A DNA stretch of 64,000 nt from Exophiala sp. HKRS030 (lineage: Eukaryota > Ascomycota > Eurotiomycetes > Chaetothyriales > Herpotrichiellaceae), in contig JAHWDD010000016.1 of the NCBI GenBank assembly GCA_023897205.1, positions 62,001 to 126,000 of the forward strand, in the 5' to 3' direction. The translations under genes were made by a program, and so were the position numbers. The notes beneath the pieces are model-generated. The model saw nothing but the letters and a program-made list of their open reading frames with translations, ran no database searches and was not told the origin of the DNA. Positions 23,114 to 35,042 of the stretch are shown here, piece by piece (position 1 is the stretch's first letter; each line of letters opens with the position of its first letter).

Positions 23114-24228
23114 TCAATTGGCAAAGGCTTGGATCAGGGCATCGCACGTAAGAGCTATTGCTCGTCTGCCTGCCTCGAGTACGGCGTCCATGGCGAGGAA
23201 AGGATGCGGCATCCCTTGCATGAGCGTCAAATCCACGGGGACCCCATTCTTACGCAACTTCTTTGCGTACTCCTCACCTTCGTGACGAAGAATATCGACT
23301 TCACCGATAATGACATTCGCAGGTGGTAGTCTTTGGAAGATGGAGTCTGGTGCCAGCAGCGGCGAAGCCTCCCTGTGCGACCAGGTAGTAGGATCCGGCA
23401 AGTAATGGTTGCGATACCAGAGCATCTTCTTCGCGGGGAGCGCCGCCGTGTACTCAAATGTCTTCCAGGTTGGATTGGAGCACGGCAGAGCAGTATTGTC
23501 CGTGACGGGAACGATCAAGAACTGATGTCGAAGGGTTACGCATCCTTCAATCGAAGCATTTTGGACGACAACTGCGGCAATGTTTGAACCTGCAGAACTT
23601 CCCCCGATAGCAATCTTGCCAGGATCAAGGCCGAGTATGCTCTTCCCATATGATGTAGCCCAAAGGAATGCTTCCCATGAATCGTGGATCGCCGCTGGCC
23701 AGGGTGCTTCAGGAGCGAGCCTATTTCAAAGTCACAGTCAGCAGAGCAAACAGCGCAACAATGACTATGTGAAGGCCATGGAACATGGAGGGGCACAGCA
23801 AGGAAGTCGGGATCTGCTGACCTGTAGTCTGTCGTGATCACAACTGCCCTGGTTCGATTGCAAATATGGGTGCAGATATTGTTCTCAGAGTCGAGGTCAC
23901 CAAAAACCCAGCCTCCGCCGTGATAATACAGGACTACTGGCCACCCGCAATTGGGAGGTTGTCCCTGGGGGATGAAGCATCGAATCGCTATGTCGGGGCC
24001 GTTGGTTTCTTGTCGAGAAATCCTCCTGTCGAGGATCTCGCCAACGGGCAAAGGGTCGCCGTTGCAGGGAATATTGTTTCCCTTTGCCCTCGAGACAGAC
24101 AGTGGGAGAAAGTGGGCGGGGTGCTGATTCAAGAGGTGTTTGTTGTAGAAGGCCACATAGTCCGGATGCAGGCGGTCTCTGACACTTGGGTGCAGTGGGT
24201 AGCATGGAGCCTGTATCTGGGCTACCAT
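23114..24228 (-). CDS. Alpha/beta hydrolase (HSL-type esterase/lipase)
   Basis: CDS complement(join(23114..23720,23822..24228)), 337 aa. The 101-nt intron splits an Arg codon and restores TTDYRLAPEAPWPAA, a signature of the hormone-sensitive-lipase class. Oxyanion motif HGGGW at 103-107, nucleophile elbow GSSAG with S178, and probable Asp278 (GEVDILRHE) and His308 (MPHPFL) complete the triad. No signal peptide is evident, so it is probably intracellular. The start is the first ATG of the frame, in a CGCCATGG context; an upstream TTG is not credible. Substrate is unknown; short-chain esters or a metabolite ester are typical for the class. No cluster partners lie nearby, which argues against a dedicated biosynthetic role. 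Confidence 0.88.
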
Positions 24229-26158
24229 GGCGATGTGTCCAGACGGATTGGGCCTCACGGCAAAGGTCGAGCAGAATAGTTCTCCAGCATTCAAAACTTG
24301 TCCGAAAGCTCACTCGGGCGGTAGAGGGCAAGGGCAGACCAAGAGGAGATAAAAGGCTTGTGAATGGCGAAGGTCAGGGTCGAGACCGAGCTAACCGTGG
24401 AATACAGCACTCGTATTGCTTGGGAAGCGGTTCCATCACAGTGCTGGTAGGATAAAGTGTTGGAAATATTGAGTGGTCAAGTCAATGGCCAGTGGTTGGA
24501 TACAATTGGACGCAGAGTGGTACTTCAGCACAACGTCAGGATGGATTCTTGTGACCTCAGTACCCTGCACTATCACCAGCCCATGTCTGTTGGCGTTTCT
24601 CCGTAATATGTACTGTGCGACCCACGACTTCTGGTTTTGAGATGAATTTTACCCCCTTTGAGTGCGAATCGCACGCGGGATGCTGCATCACGCTATGGAT
24701 GCAATCGCAGAGCTCGTCCTTGTCCATAGCCCCCATGGCCCCTTTGGAAGTACCGAAAGTACCCGGGTCAACGGTGTGTGTAACGTACCTCTACAGTGCG
24801 TCAATCCCAGTGGCACAAAGGGTCATCGGGTCGACTGGGCAGAGAGAGAGCGCGAGAGGGACTTCCAAGACTCGCGCGGGTCAAAGAGGAACCGAGACCA
24901 CAGAGAAGTCGCTGCAAGAGCTCGTTCAGACTCTAAGCGAGACCAGGCCGAATAAAAGGCCCTGTTTGCAGCATGGTCTTTCAGTCATTCGAGATCGGTA
25001 TTGGTAGACTCGCTATAACCACCTCAGCGGGAGGAGCTACTGCAGGAAAAGAAGATGCGCCCATTGGCGGTGCTAAATGCCAGATGGGCGTTCCAGACCT
25101 GCTGAGGTGTTGATTCACCATCCGCCGGCCTGCATCAAACCCAGGCTGCCCAGCGTTGATCACACTTGTCGCAGCCAGGGGGGATGTTCTCGCCGCGCTC
25201 TGCGATACGACATTGATCATGGGGATCGGGGGGGTGTTGGGTTGTCCTTGTGATTTCCCCATCCAAAGTCACTCTAAGTCCTGTAAATCTCGTTACGTAC
25301 AATCATCAGACGACGTAGATAATATCTTGCTCGACACCACGCTTGTTAGGTACAATCCTTGCTCGTATTGACAACTACGAGTATCCGGATACCCCCTTTC
25401 CCCTCATTCGCAAGACGATACGACACCATACTGCTTAGCCTGCGGCCCGGCCAGTGGTGTCAAGTCAAGCATCCAGGTACAATAGTTACGGAGTAGCAAC
25501 GGAACCATCTTCGCAGGTGTCTCGCATCTGGCATCTGGCAGCCAGTGCGCCGCAGTCTTTCCCGGTACCGAACAAACTTCGGCCCGAAACGAGAGACGCC
25601 AAATGGTGTGCGTATTGTAGAACATACGGATATGGTGGGTACATGATAAGGCATCAACAAGTCTCACCGTCACCCCCAAGGTGCAACCCACGGCGAGAGA
25701 TATCGAGTATGTAACCGGAAACCCTCTGGGTCTGAACTCAATGGCCGGAAATGCTCCCCCAGCTTACTTCGTCAAGGGACAGCGTCTGGACTGTGGGATG
25801 GCGACCGCTTCTCCCTCTGCAATGAACCTCTGGTGTTGCCTCCCTTTCTTTTGCTCCCTAAGCTAGTGGCGTCGCTTCCCGTAGAGTACACGACAATAGC
25901 CATGGAGACGAGATTTCAGGGCCCCACGACAGCTTTCTCGTGCCGGACAGTACCACCAAGTACTTGCGATCGACCCCGAGCATGCCCTACAGAGCAACCG
26001 CATTCAGGGAGACTACGGAGTACTTCAAAAATCTACGGAAAGCTTCTCCCACCTTGCCCTCTCTGCGCTCCCACCTACAGTACTCTGTGTTCGCCCAAGC
26101 TATCCATTTGACCGACATTCACAACTGTCCGACCTTCAGCCACCTCACCTCTTTGTCC
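24229..26158. other. Gene-poor stretch
   Basis: About 1.9 kb with only short ORFs. Contains two TACGGAGTA elements (25487..25495 and 26014..26022). I recognise no domain, tRNA or transposon remnant. A non-coding transcript cannot be excluded. Confidence 0.55.
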
Positions 26159-27716
26159 TCACCGCTCGATCATGCCGGCATTCGATATCCGGCAGGCCCC
26201 ATTACTTGACCTAGTGGGCGAAGGCGTCCGTAGTCTGACATTGTCCACCAGGCTAAAGCTAACGTTCTTCTTGACCTTCTCGCGCATTGCATGCGCCGCT
26301 TTGGAGAGACCACCGTGCAGGTGTCCTAACGGTCCCATTTTGGCGGATCCGATTGAACTAGCAACTTCGGTATCGGTATTCGTATCAATCACGACAGGAC
26401 AACTGCTAGAGCTGCTGGATTGGGCTAATGAGGCAGACGTCGTCTGGTAGATATGCGAATTGCCACCAATTCCCGAGGTTGAAAGGACAGCTGGCAATCC
26501 AACCTCATGATGTGATGCACATTTCTCTCTGATCTTGTCCTCTTCAGAATTTGTTTCCGAAATTCCTCCTAGATGATCTGCATGCTTGCTACCCTTGACC
26601 GTAGGAGGCGGTGCGGCAGCCAGACCAGGGCTCCCGAAGACTGATCCCCGATAGTCTTCTTTTATGACAGCAAAGTCGACTGTTTTCGATATCACCGATC
26701 CGATTCTTGTCCTCTGAGCTTGGGTGGCGTCATTCGTTCGAGAAGTGTCAACCATTGACAGAATATCTGATAGAGGGGAGAGATCGTCCTTCAAGTGGCC
26801 GGAGGAGGAGGAGGACCATCGCTCCGGATGAATATGCTCATAAACTGGATTGCTACTACGTCGCAATACCGAAGTGGACGAATTTGAGCTTCGAGGCCAT
26901 ACTTCCGATGCATCGGTCTCATATCCCCGTCTTCGGGACTGCGATGATGAAGTTGAGGAGACATCCTCTCCAACAACGATTCTTGTGCTTGATGGCTCCT
27001 GTTGATCGGGCAGAGTGCGAATATCAGAAGCTTCGAATTCTGGAATTACTTCCTTCGCTTTGTGCGACTCGCAACGTGAATCTGGACGGGCATCTAGCTT
27101 TGTACCGTCCACGACTTCGTACTTCGGGGCTCGATTTGGTTTCGGCCCCCGAACAGTATATTCGATGTTTGTATTATTGAACAATCTTTCTCTCGGTCGC
27201 CATTCCAAGGGAATTCGAGGAACCCCAGGACTTAACATATCGGGTTTTGACGTGTTGTACTAGGTCAGCATGAGACTTATCTTCATTCACGTTGGAATTG
27301 TCATGGATCTTCCTCTCTGAAGCAAAACTCCCTTTCGGATTGGTGTTCCCCATTACACAAGGAGAAAGCCTAGTGCTAATTGCATGGTCGTGTGCGTGCT
27401 TTCGCTCACCAGGATGATTTGCAACGGTTTGGTCTTGGGTGAGTGGTTCTCCTTCGAGAACGTCGTATCCTCCCTCGTTCTTGTTTGGTGATCGAGTATG
27501 GTTCATTCTAGCGACAGCAGTATTGTCGAGCTGAGAAATTCCACTCTCTGGATAGCCTTTGCCATGATGTCTCATCCCATTGACAACAGGCATTGCGGGA
27601 ATCCTTGGTTCTAGCCCATCGTTCCGATTGTGATGCACATGTTCCGAGGTCGCTTCAAGCGCGTTCGAGGTGTACGCAAAAGGCAGGCCTGTCGAATAGG
27701 TCTTTCGACACGCCAT
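26159..27716 (-). CDS. Uncharacterised Ser-rich protein (exon join unresolved)
   Basis: Two open frames on the same strand seem to belong together. An upstream frame starts at ATG 27716 (MACRKTYSTG) and stays open to about 27174. A downstream frame is open from a TAG at about 27256 and ends at 26159. They overlap out of frame, so an intron or frameshift must join them. One candidate intron (GTAATG donor near 27356, CTGACCTAG acceptor near 27260, about 97 nt) keeps the frame but has a very short branch-to-acceptor distance. The product is hydrophilic and Ser-rich (STSSSQSRRRGYETD, a later SSSSSS run), ends with RTPSPTRSSNGACR and lacks signal or membrane segments. I recognise no family. A regulatory or disordered protein is likely; it could also be a decayed gene. 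Confidence 0.4.
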
Positions 27717-28393
27717 GGCGACTTCAGCGCAAACTGTGGAAGTTATCTGTGGAGTGGTTGTTTGTTTATTGAAGATCAGAACAGCCTTGCGTGACTGAAA
27801 CAAGGGCGGTCATGGTACCTGTCATGGAACCCTGCCATATTCGACTCTCCGTACCAGATGAGATCTGTGATTGTCCTCCATGCGAGTGACGCATGTTGGA
27901 CCTTTATTAGGTAAATCACCTTCCTGATGTAAACAACGGTTCATAAGCTTTGACGGTGTATTTCCAGCAGACGTTCCAGGCTGTGGTTGGCACCGGAGAG
28001 TCGGTAGAACCTATACTCCAGGGGCTTCAGCCTCCACCATGTATCCCTGGACGAACCCACCACACTGGTTCGGAGCACCACACGGAGCAATTGCTACCTA
28101 CGGAAGCATGACGCGAACGCGAGTCCATTTGTCACTTCGGAATCTGTTGCAGAGACAATCACCAAGTCGTCTTATTTGCACATTTCCAAGGCACCGAAGG
28201 AAGTCAAGTAACTGACTGTGTTACATGTACGTTCTCAAACCGGAAGTCCCTTTGACGGAAAGAATGTGGTATATTATAGAAATCTCTATTCACTCACCCC
28301 ACCTCCTCTGGGAGGACTCTTGACGAGATTTATTTAGAAGTCGTCGACCCAGCGAATCGCAAAACCGACTTCAACCAGAAAATCGGCAGTGGG
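27717..28393. other. Intergenic stretch
   Basis: 677 bp between the Ser-rich gene start (-) and the permease stop (-). Nothing recognised beyond upstream and 3' UTR sequence. Confidence 0.6.
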
Positions 28394-30190
28394 TCATGCC
28401 GCAATACCATCGGACTCAGGAGGACCCGTATAGACCTTACGGGCGTGGACTGCATACCAGAACGCTGCGATCGCGAGGAATCCAACCAGTACAACACTGG
28501 CATAATTCATGGTCACTTCCGTCACAGGTAGTGCTGTAGGCATGCTGAACAAGACCAGCTCGAACGTGATCCAACAGAGAGCCACGCAATTAACGATCGG
28601 CCCAATGATAGGACCACAATTCCAACGGGCAGTCGATACTTCACGTCGGCGATGCAAGAGGCTGATCGCAATTGGAATCGCATATGAAAGCGCCAATGCG
28701 ATCACTCCTACCGACACGAAGGCCGTGAAGGCCGACGAGGAACCCAGATAGATCAACCCGAGCAGCATCTGTACCACCGTGGTGAGGACGAGAGCGTTGA
28801 ACGGCACGCCAAGTCTGTCATTCACCTTCGCCCATACCCGAGACAAGGGAATAGCATCATCTCGGGCGAATGCCCATGTGCAGCGTGATGCGGCGACCGT
28901 GATGCTGATGCTGCAGAAAAGAGTGATGACCAAGACAAGGAAAATGAGGCCTAGACCGCCTCCAGGCGTTCCCATAACGCGGAAGAAGATATACGGCAGC
29001 GCTTGTCCGTAGGGCGAGGCGATGATCTCCTCCAAAGGTGGCAGGGTAAAGCAGATTGGCAGGATGAAGAACAGACCTGCGAAACCTCCCACAGGTACGC
29101 AGAGACTGATGGCCTTCGGCACCTTGACTGCCGGATTGGAACATTCTTCAGCCATTGCGGAAATCATCCCAATAGCAGAGAAGGTGTAAGCGGCCGGCAG
29201 AAGACCAATGAAAAACGTGAAGCCTCCCCAACCGGAGAAAGACTGATCGTAGTGGCCCAAGGCATAACTAGCACTGTGTCGACCTGCATCCGCCTTCACC
29301 GAGAGCGCGATCAGGATGACAATGATGCTAAGAGCTGTCCAGCCAGCGCAAACAGTGTCCACCATGGGCAATATTCTGTTCATAGTCGAACAGATGACCA
29401 GGGTTATTAAACACATGGCGTAGAAGATCAACAGCAGCTGCCAGTCCTTTGCCACCCAGTCTGGATGGTACATTGCCACAGTGCCAGCGATGAGAGAGGC
29501 GAACCCGAAATTGACAGAAAGTGTGATGGTCCCTAAGGTGGTACGGAGCAGAATCAGTAACATATACCATAGGCTTTCGAGTATGCAGTATTTCGCCACA
29601 TGGCTACAGTTCGTCCCTGGAACCAATGCGGAGATCGGAGAGCCCGCAGTGCCTTTATGGTCGTGACGCCGCATGTTGAACAAGGACACTTACAGTTGCC
29701 AATCAACCATGTCCAACCTGTCAGGAAAGAGAGCGCAGTCTTTCCCTTCGTAGCGACTTGGTACGACCAGTAGTACGGTCCGGCTGACGTGGGGTCTATA
29801 GCAACCGTCAGCATTTATCTCAGTGCAACCAGGCCTCTGTTACACAGTTGATGATTTGAGGGACAACTCACATTTTGAGGCCAATTCGCCCAAGGACAAC
29901 GCAATGCACTCGTCAAGTATCAAGATAACAATCCATCCCACGAATATCGAGAGAGGTCCACCTCCATAGATGGCGCTAATGAGAGGTGCACCCTCGCCGT
30001 AGGGGATGGCAGCAATGGCAAGCGATTGAAAAAGTAGGGTCAACATAGATCGATTCCGGCTCAATTCTGGCTTGTAACCCAGTTCGGTGATGACTTGAAT
30101 ATCCTCTGCAGTGCCTGCTCGGAGAGAACCTCGTCGGCCGTCCTCCACAGGCACCTCGTTTGAAAGTCGTTTTTCCGCGTCGACAACCAT
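28394..30190 (-). CDS. APC-family amino acid / choline permease
   Basis: CDS complement(join(28394..29532,29694..29795,29872..30190)), 519 aa. The 76-nt and 161-nt introns restore ELASKYPTSAGPYYWSYQ and WLIGNWTITLSVNFG. Belongs to the fungal APC branch of GABA permease Uga4, choline transporter Hnm1 and the Aspergillus amatA-like permeases. About twelve hydrophobic segments are visible, after a hydrophilic N-terminus of about 45 residues. Family marks: ELGYKPELSRNRS, SLGELASKYPTSAGPY, GMISAMAEECSNPAVKVPKA and WAFARDDAIPLS. Substrate (amino acid, GABA or choline) cannot be told from sequence alone. Start: the first ATG in frame; the further upstream codon is TTG. It shares a 958-bp divergent promoter with the ammonium transporter, pointing to nitrogen-source uptake. 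Confidence 0.9.
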
Positions 30191-31148
30191 GTTTGCTGAA
30201 TATCTCAAAGATATGGGGGTTTGTGAGAAGGTAGCCGCAGTTGTCGAGGGACCTCGAGGGCAGATGGAGGAGATCAAGTATCCCCTGGCGAACAGGAGGG
30301 AGCTTGGCCATTCTCAGCAAACAGTCGTGATAGGTCTCCGCGTGTCTTGATGAAGCTTGAGCAACCTTGATGTGGCTGATCAGACACGGGGTGGGCCTAA
30401 AAGAAAGAGAAGTCCACTGCGAGCATAGTCGAGGGCATATCGTTGCAGTGACTGCAATGCCCGCCACGGGATCGCACAAACAACTGCCATGGGTGATATT
30501 TTTCCCTATTATAGACTAGTTTGATTGAGCATCAGGCCAGCACCAAGCAATAAAGAGTTAGTGCTATCTGTCGGCTCGTGAGGGTTATCATCAACCAATT
30601 GTCATGGGTCCTTCGTCGTGGGGGCGCAGTTCCTCCAGTAGTAATAAAGGCGGTGGTACTCCGTAAAGGTGTGCCGGTGATAGCTTTGGCTTTGATGGTG
30701 GATCATGGCATTGATTGTATTCCGGGGGAGGGGTCAGCTTTCTGGTTAAGTTCATCTCCACCTTCACACTGGCTCACTCGACCAGGTGTTGACGAATACC
30801 CATGTGTCACTGCACGCAGGTACCCCGAAACCAGAGGCTTGGTATACGAAGGCCTATCTACATGCCATAATGGGCATGGTGCAGTGCAGTGGCCCGGGTG
30901 TGCGAGATCTGCCATGCGTTTGACCACTGCTATCAGCCCCTCTAGCCAATCATGGCAATGCGATAGGCCAACTCGTCATCCCCGGCCCAAAGATCGAGAT
31001 ATGGTAGTCCTTGAATTGGCTGGGAGTGATAAGACAGATAGCTGATACCAGAGCCTTGCGATACATGCAATATAACGTGCTACTTCCAAAAAGTCAAACG
31101 AGCAGGAATCCTCAGCATTCACGACTTCACGGTGGCTCGCTCTGCACC
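30191..31148. promoter_or_regulatory. Divergent promoter with GATA-site cluster
   Basis: 958 bp between permease and ammonium-transporter starts. HGATAR sites (AreA/NIT2 type) on the plus strand begin at 30328, 30678, 30961, 31027 and 31036; on the minus strand they occupy 30564..30569, 30585..30590, 30854..30859 and 30930..30935. Nine are seen against about 2.8 expected for uniform base composition on both strands. Two are almost adjacent (TGATAA 31027..31032, AGATAG 31036..31041) about 110 bp before the transporter ATG. TACTCCGTA also occurs at 30657..30665. Nitrogen regulation is inferred. Confidence 0.55.
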
Positions 31149-32621
31149 ATGGTATCGGCTTCGGACGTTCAGTCGGCCTGGGAGGCTTGCGATAGGACTG
31201 ATACTGTCTTCATCCTCGTCTGCACCGTCTTCTGTTGGACTATCATTCCCGCCGTTGGGCTTGGATATTCTGGCTACTCGACAAGACGGAGTGGTCTTGC
31301 ATCTGCTATGCCTGCAGTTTATGCAGTAGCGGTTTGTACGATCCAGTGGTTCCTTATTGGGTATACGTTGGCATATGGCGATGGGCCTGGGGGAGTCTTC
31401 GGAAACCTCGCTTATGCTTTCCATCGTGGTGTATTGGCCGAGCCTGTTGGAACAATACCGGCTGTACTCTTCAGTGAGTTTCAGCTTGTATTCTTGGCCA
31501 CGGTCTGCGCCATCAGTGTGGGAGGAGGCTGTGAGCGTGGGAGAATTCTGCCACTGATACCTTTTATCTTCGTATGTCTCCAAAAGCATGGGGTACTTCC
31601 AGAAGTGCTGACGAGTGGACTGTAGCTCTGGGCGACCTTTATTTACTGCCCATTAGCCCACATGGTGTGGGGCGGGGGTTTCCTTGCCGAATTAGGGGTA
31701 CTCGACTTTGCTGGTGGCACCCCTGTACACATCTGTAGTGGTGCAACTGCCTCGGCGCTGAGTTTGTACTTGTCGTATCCAATCGCCAGATCGCGCAGGT
31801 CAGAAGTTCGAACGCCGTCGCATTTGAAACTGCATCGACCTCACAACTCGATGTGTCAGTTGTTGGCAATGATTATTATCTGGGGATCGTGGTTGGCTTT
31901 CGATGCTGGCACCACCCTGAGTCTGAACTTTCAGTCTGTCATGGCACTTTGCGTGACCAACCTTTGTGCCTCAGCAGGTGCCCTGACCTGGGCTGCGATC
32001 ACATATGCCGAGACCGGAAAGTGGTCCCTGGACAGCACGTTCATGGGCGCGATAGCTGGACTAGTCATGATCACGCCGGCTGCCGGCTTCATTGACCTTC
32101 CGAGTTCGTTGTTCTTTGGATTCCTTGGAGCTGTTGTCTGCCGCCAAGCTCTCCGTATCAAGTTCACAGACTTTGCTCGGAGATGGAAGTGGGTTGACAA
32201 CGGTGACACATTCGCCACGCACTGTGTAGGAGGATTTCTAGGCACCATTTGCACCGGCCTGTTCGCTCAGAAGACAATTGCAGCATACGGTGGTGCAGAG
32301 GTAGATGGAGGAGTCTTCTTCGATGGCAATATCCGGCAACTCGGAGTTCAGGTTGTAGAGGCATTGATAGGATTTATATGGTCGTTTGTCGGCTCATACG
32401 CGATCATTGCCATTATTGACTGCATCCCAGGGCTTGAGTTCCTGGCGGAGGACAAGTATGCTAAAGCTTTCCATCAGTCACTGTTTGTGTTTGCTAACTT
32501 CTGCAGGGACGTCAATATTGGCATGGATGCCTCGCAAATGGATGAGAGTCTGTACGAAGCCCAATGGGCAGGTGAGGAGGATTACAAGCCATTAACAAAT
32601 GGCAGCATTGTGCTCGACTAA
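31149..32621 (+). CDS. Ammonium transporter (Amt/Mep family)
   Basis: CDS join(31149..31571,31626..32621), 472 aa; a 54-nt phase-0 intron joins ILPLIPFIF to LWATFIYCPLAHMVWGGG. About eleven membrane spans, as in fungal Mep proteins. Conserved features: GTIPAVLFSEFQLVF, ERGRILPL, the signature DFAGGTPVHICSGATA with the first pore histidine, and the second pore histidine in FATHCVGGFLGTICTGL, so the twin-His conduction motif is intact. The N-terminus is short, without the extended N-terminal tail of Mep2. The C-terminal tail of about 40 aa contains the usual GMDASQMDESLYE region. The protein imports ammonium across the plasma membrane; a sensor role as for Mep2 is possible but not shown. The frame is open further upstream, but ATG 31149 starts the family's N-terminus. 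Confidence 0.94.
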
Positions 32622-33462
32622 TTCCCACCTATCGACAAGTCACGGGATGACCTTGGACAAGAAGTGTCTGAATAGATTAGGATATAGACAGAACTGTATA
32701 AGCGCATAGAGTAGAATGGGAAAGAAGAAATATGGATAGGCATGCTGTGTAGAACAAAGTAGGGATGGCGTTTCGAGATGGATCAAAAGCATCTTTGGTA
32801 GCCACCTCACTCGTATGACATAACGCTGTGATGTTGAGACTTCGATATCTGTCGGGAAATGCAGTCTTCCGGAAGCAGTATGCCTACCTCAAGTTGAGCA
32901 TCAGGAGCTGCCCATGTGTATTGTGGAAAAGACAACCATCAGTCAATGACTGAAGAGGTGACCACAAAAACCAAGGTAGAGAAAGCATGGTCACGTGGCT
33001 GATCATCCCAAAACGGTATAGTGTAATTTTGTAGTACTCGAACTCCCTGCAGTACTGATAAAGCCTTTATTCTTCTCACATTTCAGCATGAGGACATCTA
33101 ATCACTCTACCAACATTCAAACCTATCTCTGTTGGTGGAGCGTGAAGGCCATACTGCATGTATTTGAAAAGTGCTTGACTCTTCCCCCAGAGTTTCCTAT
33201 GGTGAGTCGTGTCAAAGGTCAAGTTTTGTCTCCTTGTCCCCTTTGTTCCTCTTCTGCTTCCGGTTTCATGCAGCTTCTGGGTAATCGAGAGTGTGACAAT
33301 TTGATTGCCAACAATGAACTGCCCACCATTCTTCAGTCTTCAGAGCAAGGCCAGAAACTTGGAGTTTTCGCTCGCCAATCTGCCCATACACAAAACATTT
33401 GATACAAAGCAAAAAGGAAATTGTCGCCCTCCTAGAGTTTGAATTCCGGCACGAGAAACCCG
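32622..33462. other. Intergenic stretch
   Basis: 841 bp with no recognisable gene. At 33441..33455 lies GAATTCCGGCACGAG, which differs by one extra C from a widely used EcoRI cDNA-library adaptor; see findings. Confidence 0.6.
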
Positions 33463-34578
33463 ATGGCAACAGCAGAAGACCACCAGAAAAAGCCCCCGGG
33501 CACTGCTTCGGAAGCTATGAACCCTGCTAGCGACGTAGTATCCGCAGGCGAACTTCTTGCAATTGAACTATTCACTAACACGCTCCTGGCTCGTACACAT
33601 TTTCTCTTCTTTCTCGCCGCTTTGCCCGACACACTGCCTTACGAGCGGAATGATCTTCTCGAAGAAGCGCGCCTTGCTCTTGACGAAGCCGAGGCGCTTT
33701 GTATTTCTGGGATCTATCCTATAGCTGATGAGCTCAAAGCGAAATGCTGGTACGTCAAGGGTTTTGGGGCAGCCACAAACGGTGATCATCAGAATGCCAC
33801 GGAGTCATACAAGAAGGCCACAGAGATTGACAACGAGTATGAAGCACTTGAAGAAGTCAGGAGAATCCTATATGGTCAAGAAGATGAAGACGACGTTGGC
33901 GAAACGCAGAATGATGCGAGTTCGGATGCAGGTGCGCTCTATGGTCGGCTTGCAAGCTTGCACAGTCTCCCTCGGAGCATCAATCAGCCACCGTTCCCAC
34001 AGGTGGAATCAAACGATTTGAGCCTAGGCCGTCCACACAGCGAGTTGTATAAGTACTTGTTTTTAGAAACCACAGAAGAAGCCGGAAGTCGACCACCAAG
34101 CCAGCTTTCCACCGAGGACGAAGTATCACGAATTGTCAAAGAATTGGCACGACGACCGCCGAGAAGACGTAGCTCGTACCAGGCACCGCCTCCAGTCCAC
34201 ATGCAACCGAATCCTCAACTTCCAGCTCATCCAAGAGAAACGAATGGACAGAAACAGGAAGAGGCGAGAACCAAACACCAACAGCCGAAAGATCTACATG
34301 GGTCACCGCGAACAACAGAGGCACACTTGACGCCTTCTCCAGGCGAGGAAACACTTTTGTCCGATACGCCCAGCATTTCGAAAACCGAGGTTGACGAGGC
34401 CCTCATCTCAAACGCCGCATCGCAAAATCATCAATCTTCCTCGAAGCCAACTCTGCATATCCAGTCTAACAGACAACTCTCACTATCTTGTCCCAATTCA
34501 ATGCCTTCGTCACCAAACACTCCAAGCCCGTTAAGAAAAGCCTCGTTCCCCAGCGATTTTCCGGATCATGTTGAGTAA
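33463..34578 (+). CDS. Uncharacterised protein, helical N-terminus and Ser/Pro-rich tail
   Basis: Single-exon CDS, 371 aa, starting at MATAEDHQKK. Residues about 60-150 are alpha-helical and Ala/Glu-rich with a repeat-like spacing (DLLEEARLALDEAEAL, then WYVKGFGAATNGDHQNATESYKKATEID), which resembles one or two TPR units. The remainder is disordered and rich in Ser, Pro, Gln and His with basic RRPPRRRSS, ending SPNTPSPLRKASFPS. No signal or membrane segment. I do not recognise a named family; a TPR-type scaffold with a phosphorylatable tail is the best description. The frame extends eight codons upstream but from TTG, so ATG 33463 is the start. Confidence 0.65.
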   Translation: MATAEDHQKKPPGTASEAMNPASDVVSAGELLAIELFTNTLLARTHFLFFLAALPDTLPYERNDLLEEARLALDEAEALCISGIYPIADELKAKCWYVKGFGAATNGDHQNATESYKKATEIDNEYEALEEVRRILYGQEDEDDVGETQNDASSDAGALYGRLASLHSLPRSINQPPFPQVESNDLSLGRPHSELYKYLFLETTEEAGSRPPSQLSTEDEVSRIVKELARRPPRRRSSYQAPPPVHMQPNPQLPAHPRETNGQKQEEARTKHQQPKDLHGSPRTTEAHLTPSPGEETLLSDTPSISKTEVDEALISNAASQNHQSSSKPTLHIQSNRQLSLSCPNSMPSSPNTPSPLRKASFPSDFPDHVE

Positions 34579-35042
34579 CCATCGTTTGTGACAAATGCCT
34601 GCTCATCACACCATGCCGCTCGTACTCCGTGGCTAGGGTACAAAGTCAATGGTGGAATGATTACCGGTGCTTGATCTAGTAGAGAACACTGAGAAAAATC
34701 TCATGGACAAAGTTGTTTGGCACCCGAAACCCCGCTTCATCAGCTTCGATTACTGAACACCACCGTCATTCTCCACCTGGCTTGTCGAGAAACTTAGGAT
34801 GTAGGCGTTTTGAACCTACGTTGGGGGTTACGTACGAATTGTGGAATAACGTACTACACGTCAGGCATGTGCTGTTATATTAAAGATTACTCGAGGTCTT
34901 CTTGTTGATGCTCATTCAACTCCTTGTGCATGGACATGCGAACTGTAATCTTGAAGTTTCCAGCATTGACGCTATTTACCAACTGTAACAGGATTCCCAC
35001 CTTTCCTTCTTTTTTGTTTCTGAGCGAGAACGAAAGTAAAGT
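34579..35042. other. Intergenic stretch
   Basis: 464 bp between two plus-strand genes. TACTCCGT occurs at 34623..34630. Nothing else recognised. Confidence 0.6.

Noticed and set aside
24229..26158. Search for a degenerate transposon in the gene-poor stretch
   Set aside because: No terminal repeats, transposase-like ORF or strong AT bias of RIP-mutated sequence was seen.
29533..29689. The MSLFNMRRHDHKG... start for the permease
   Set aside because: This segment is the 161-nt intron read through; splicing restores a continuous APC membrane domain.
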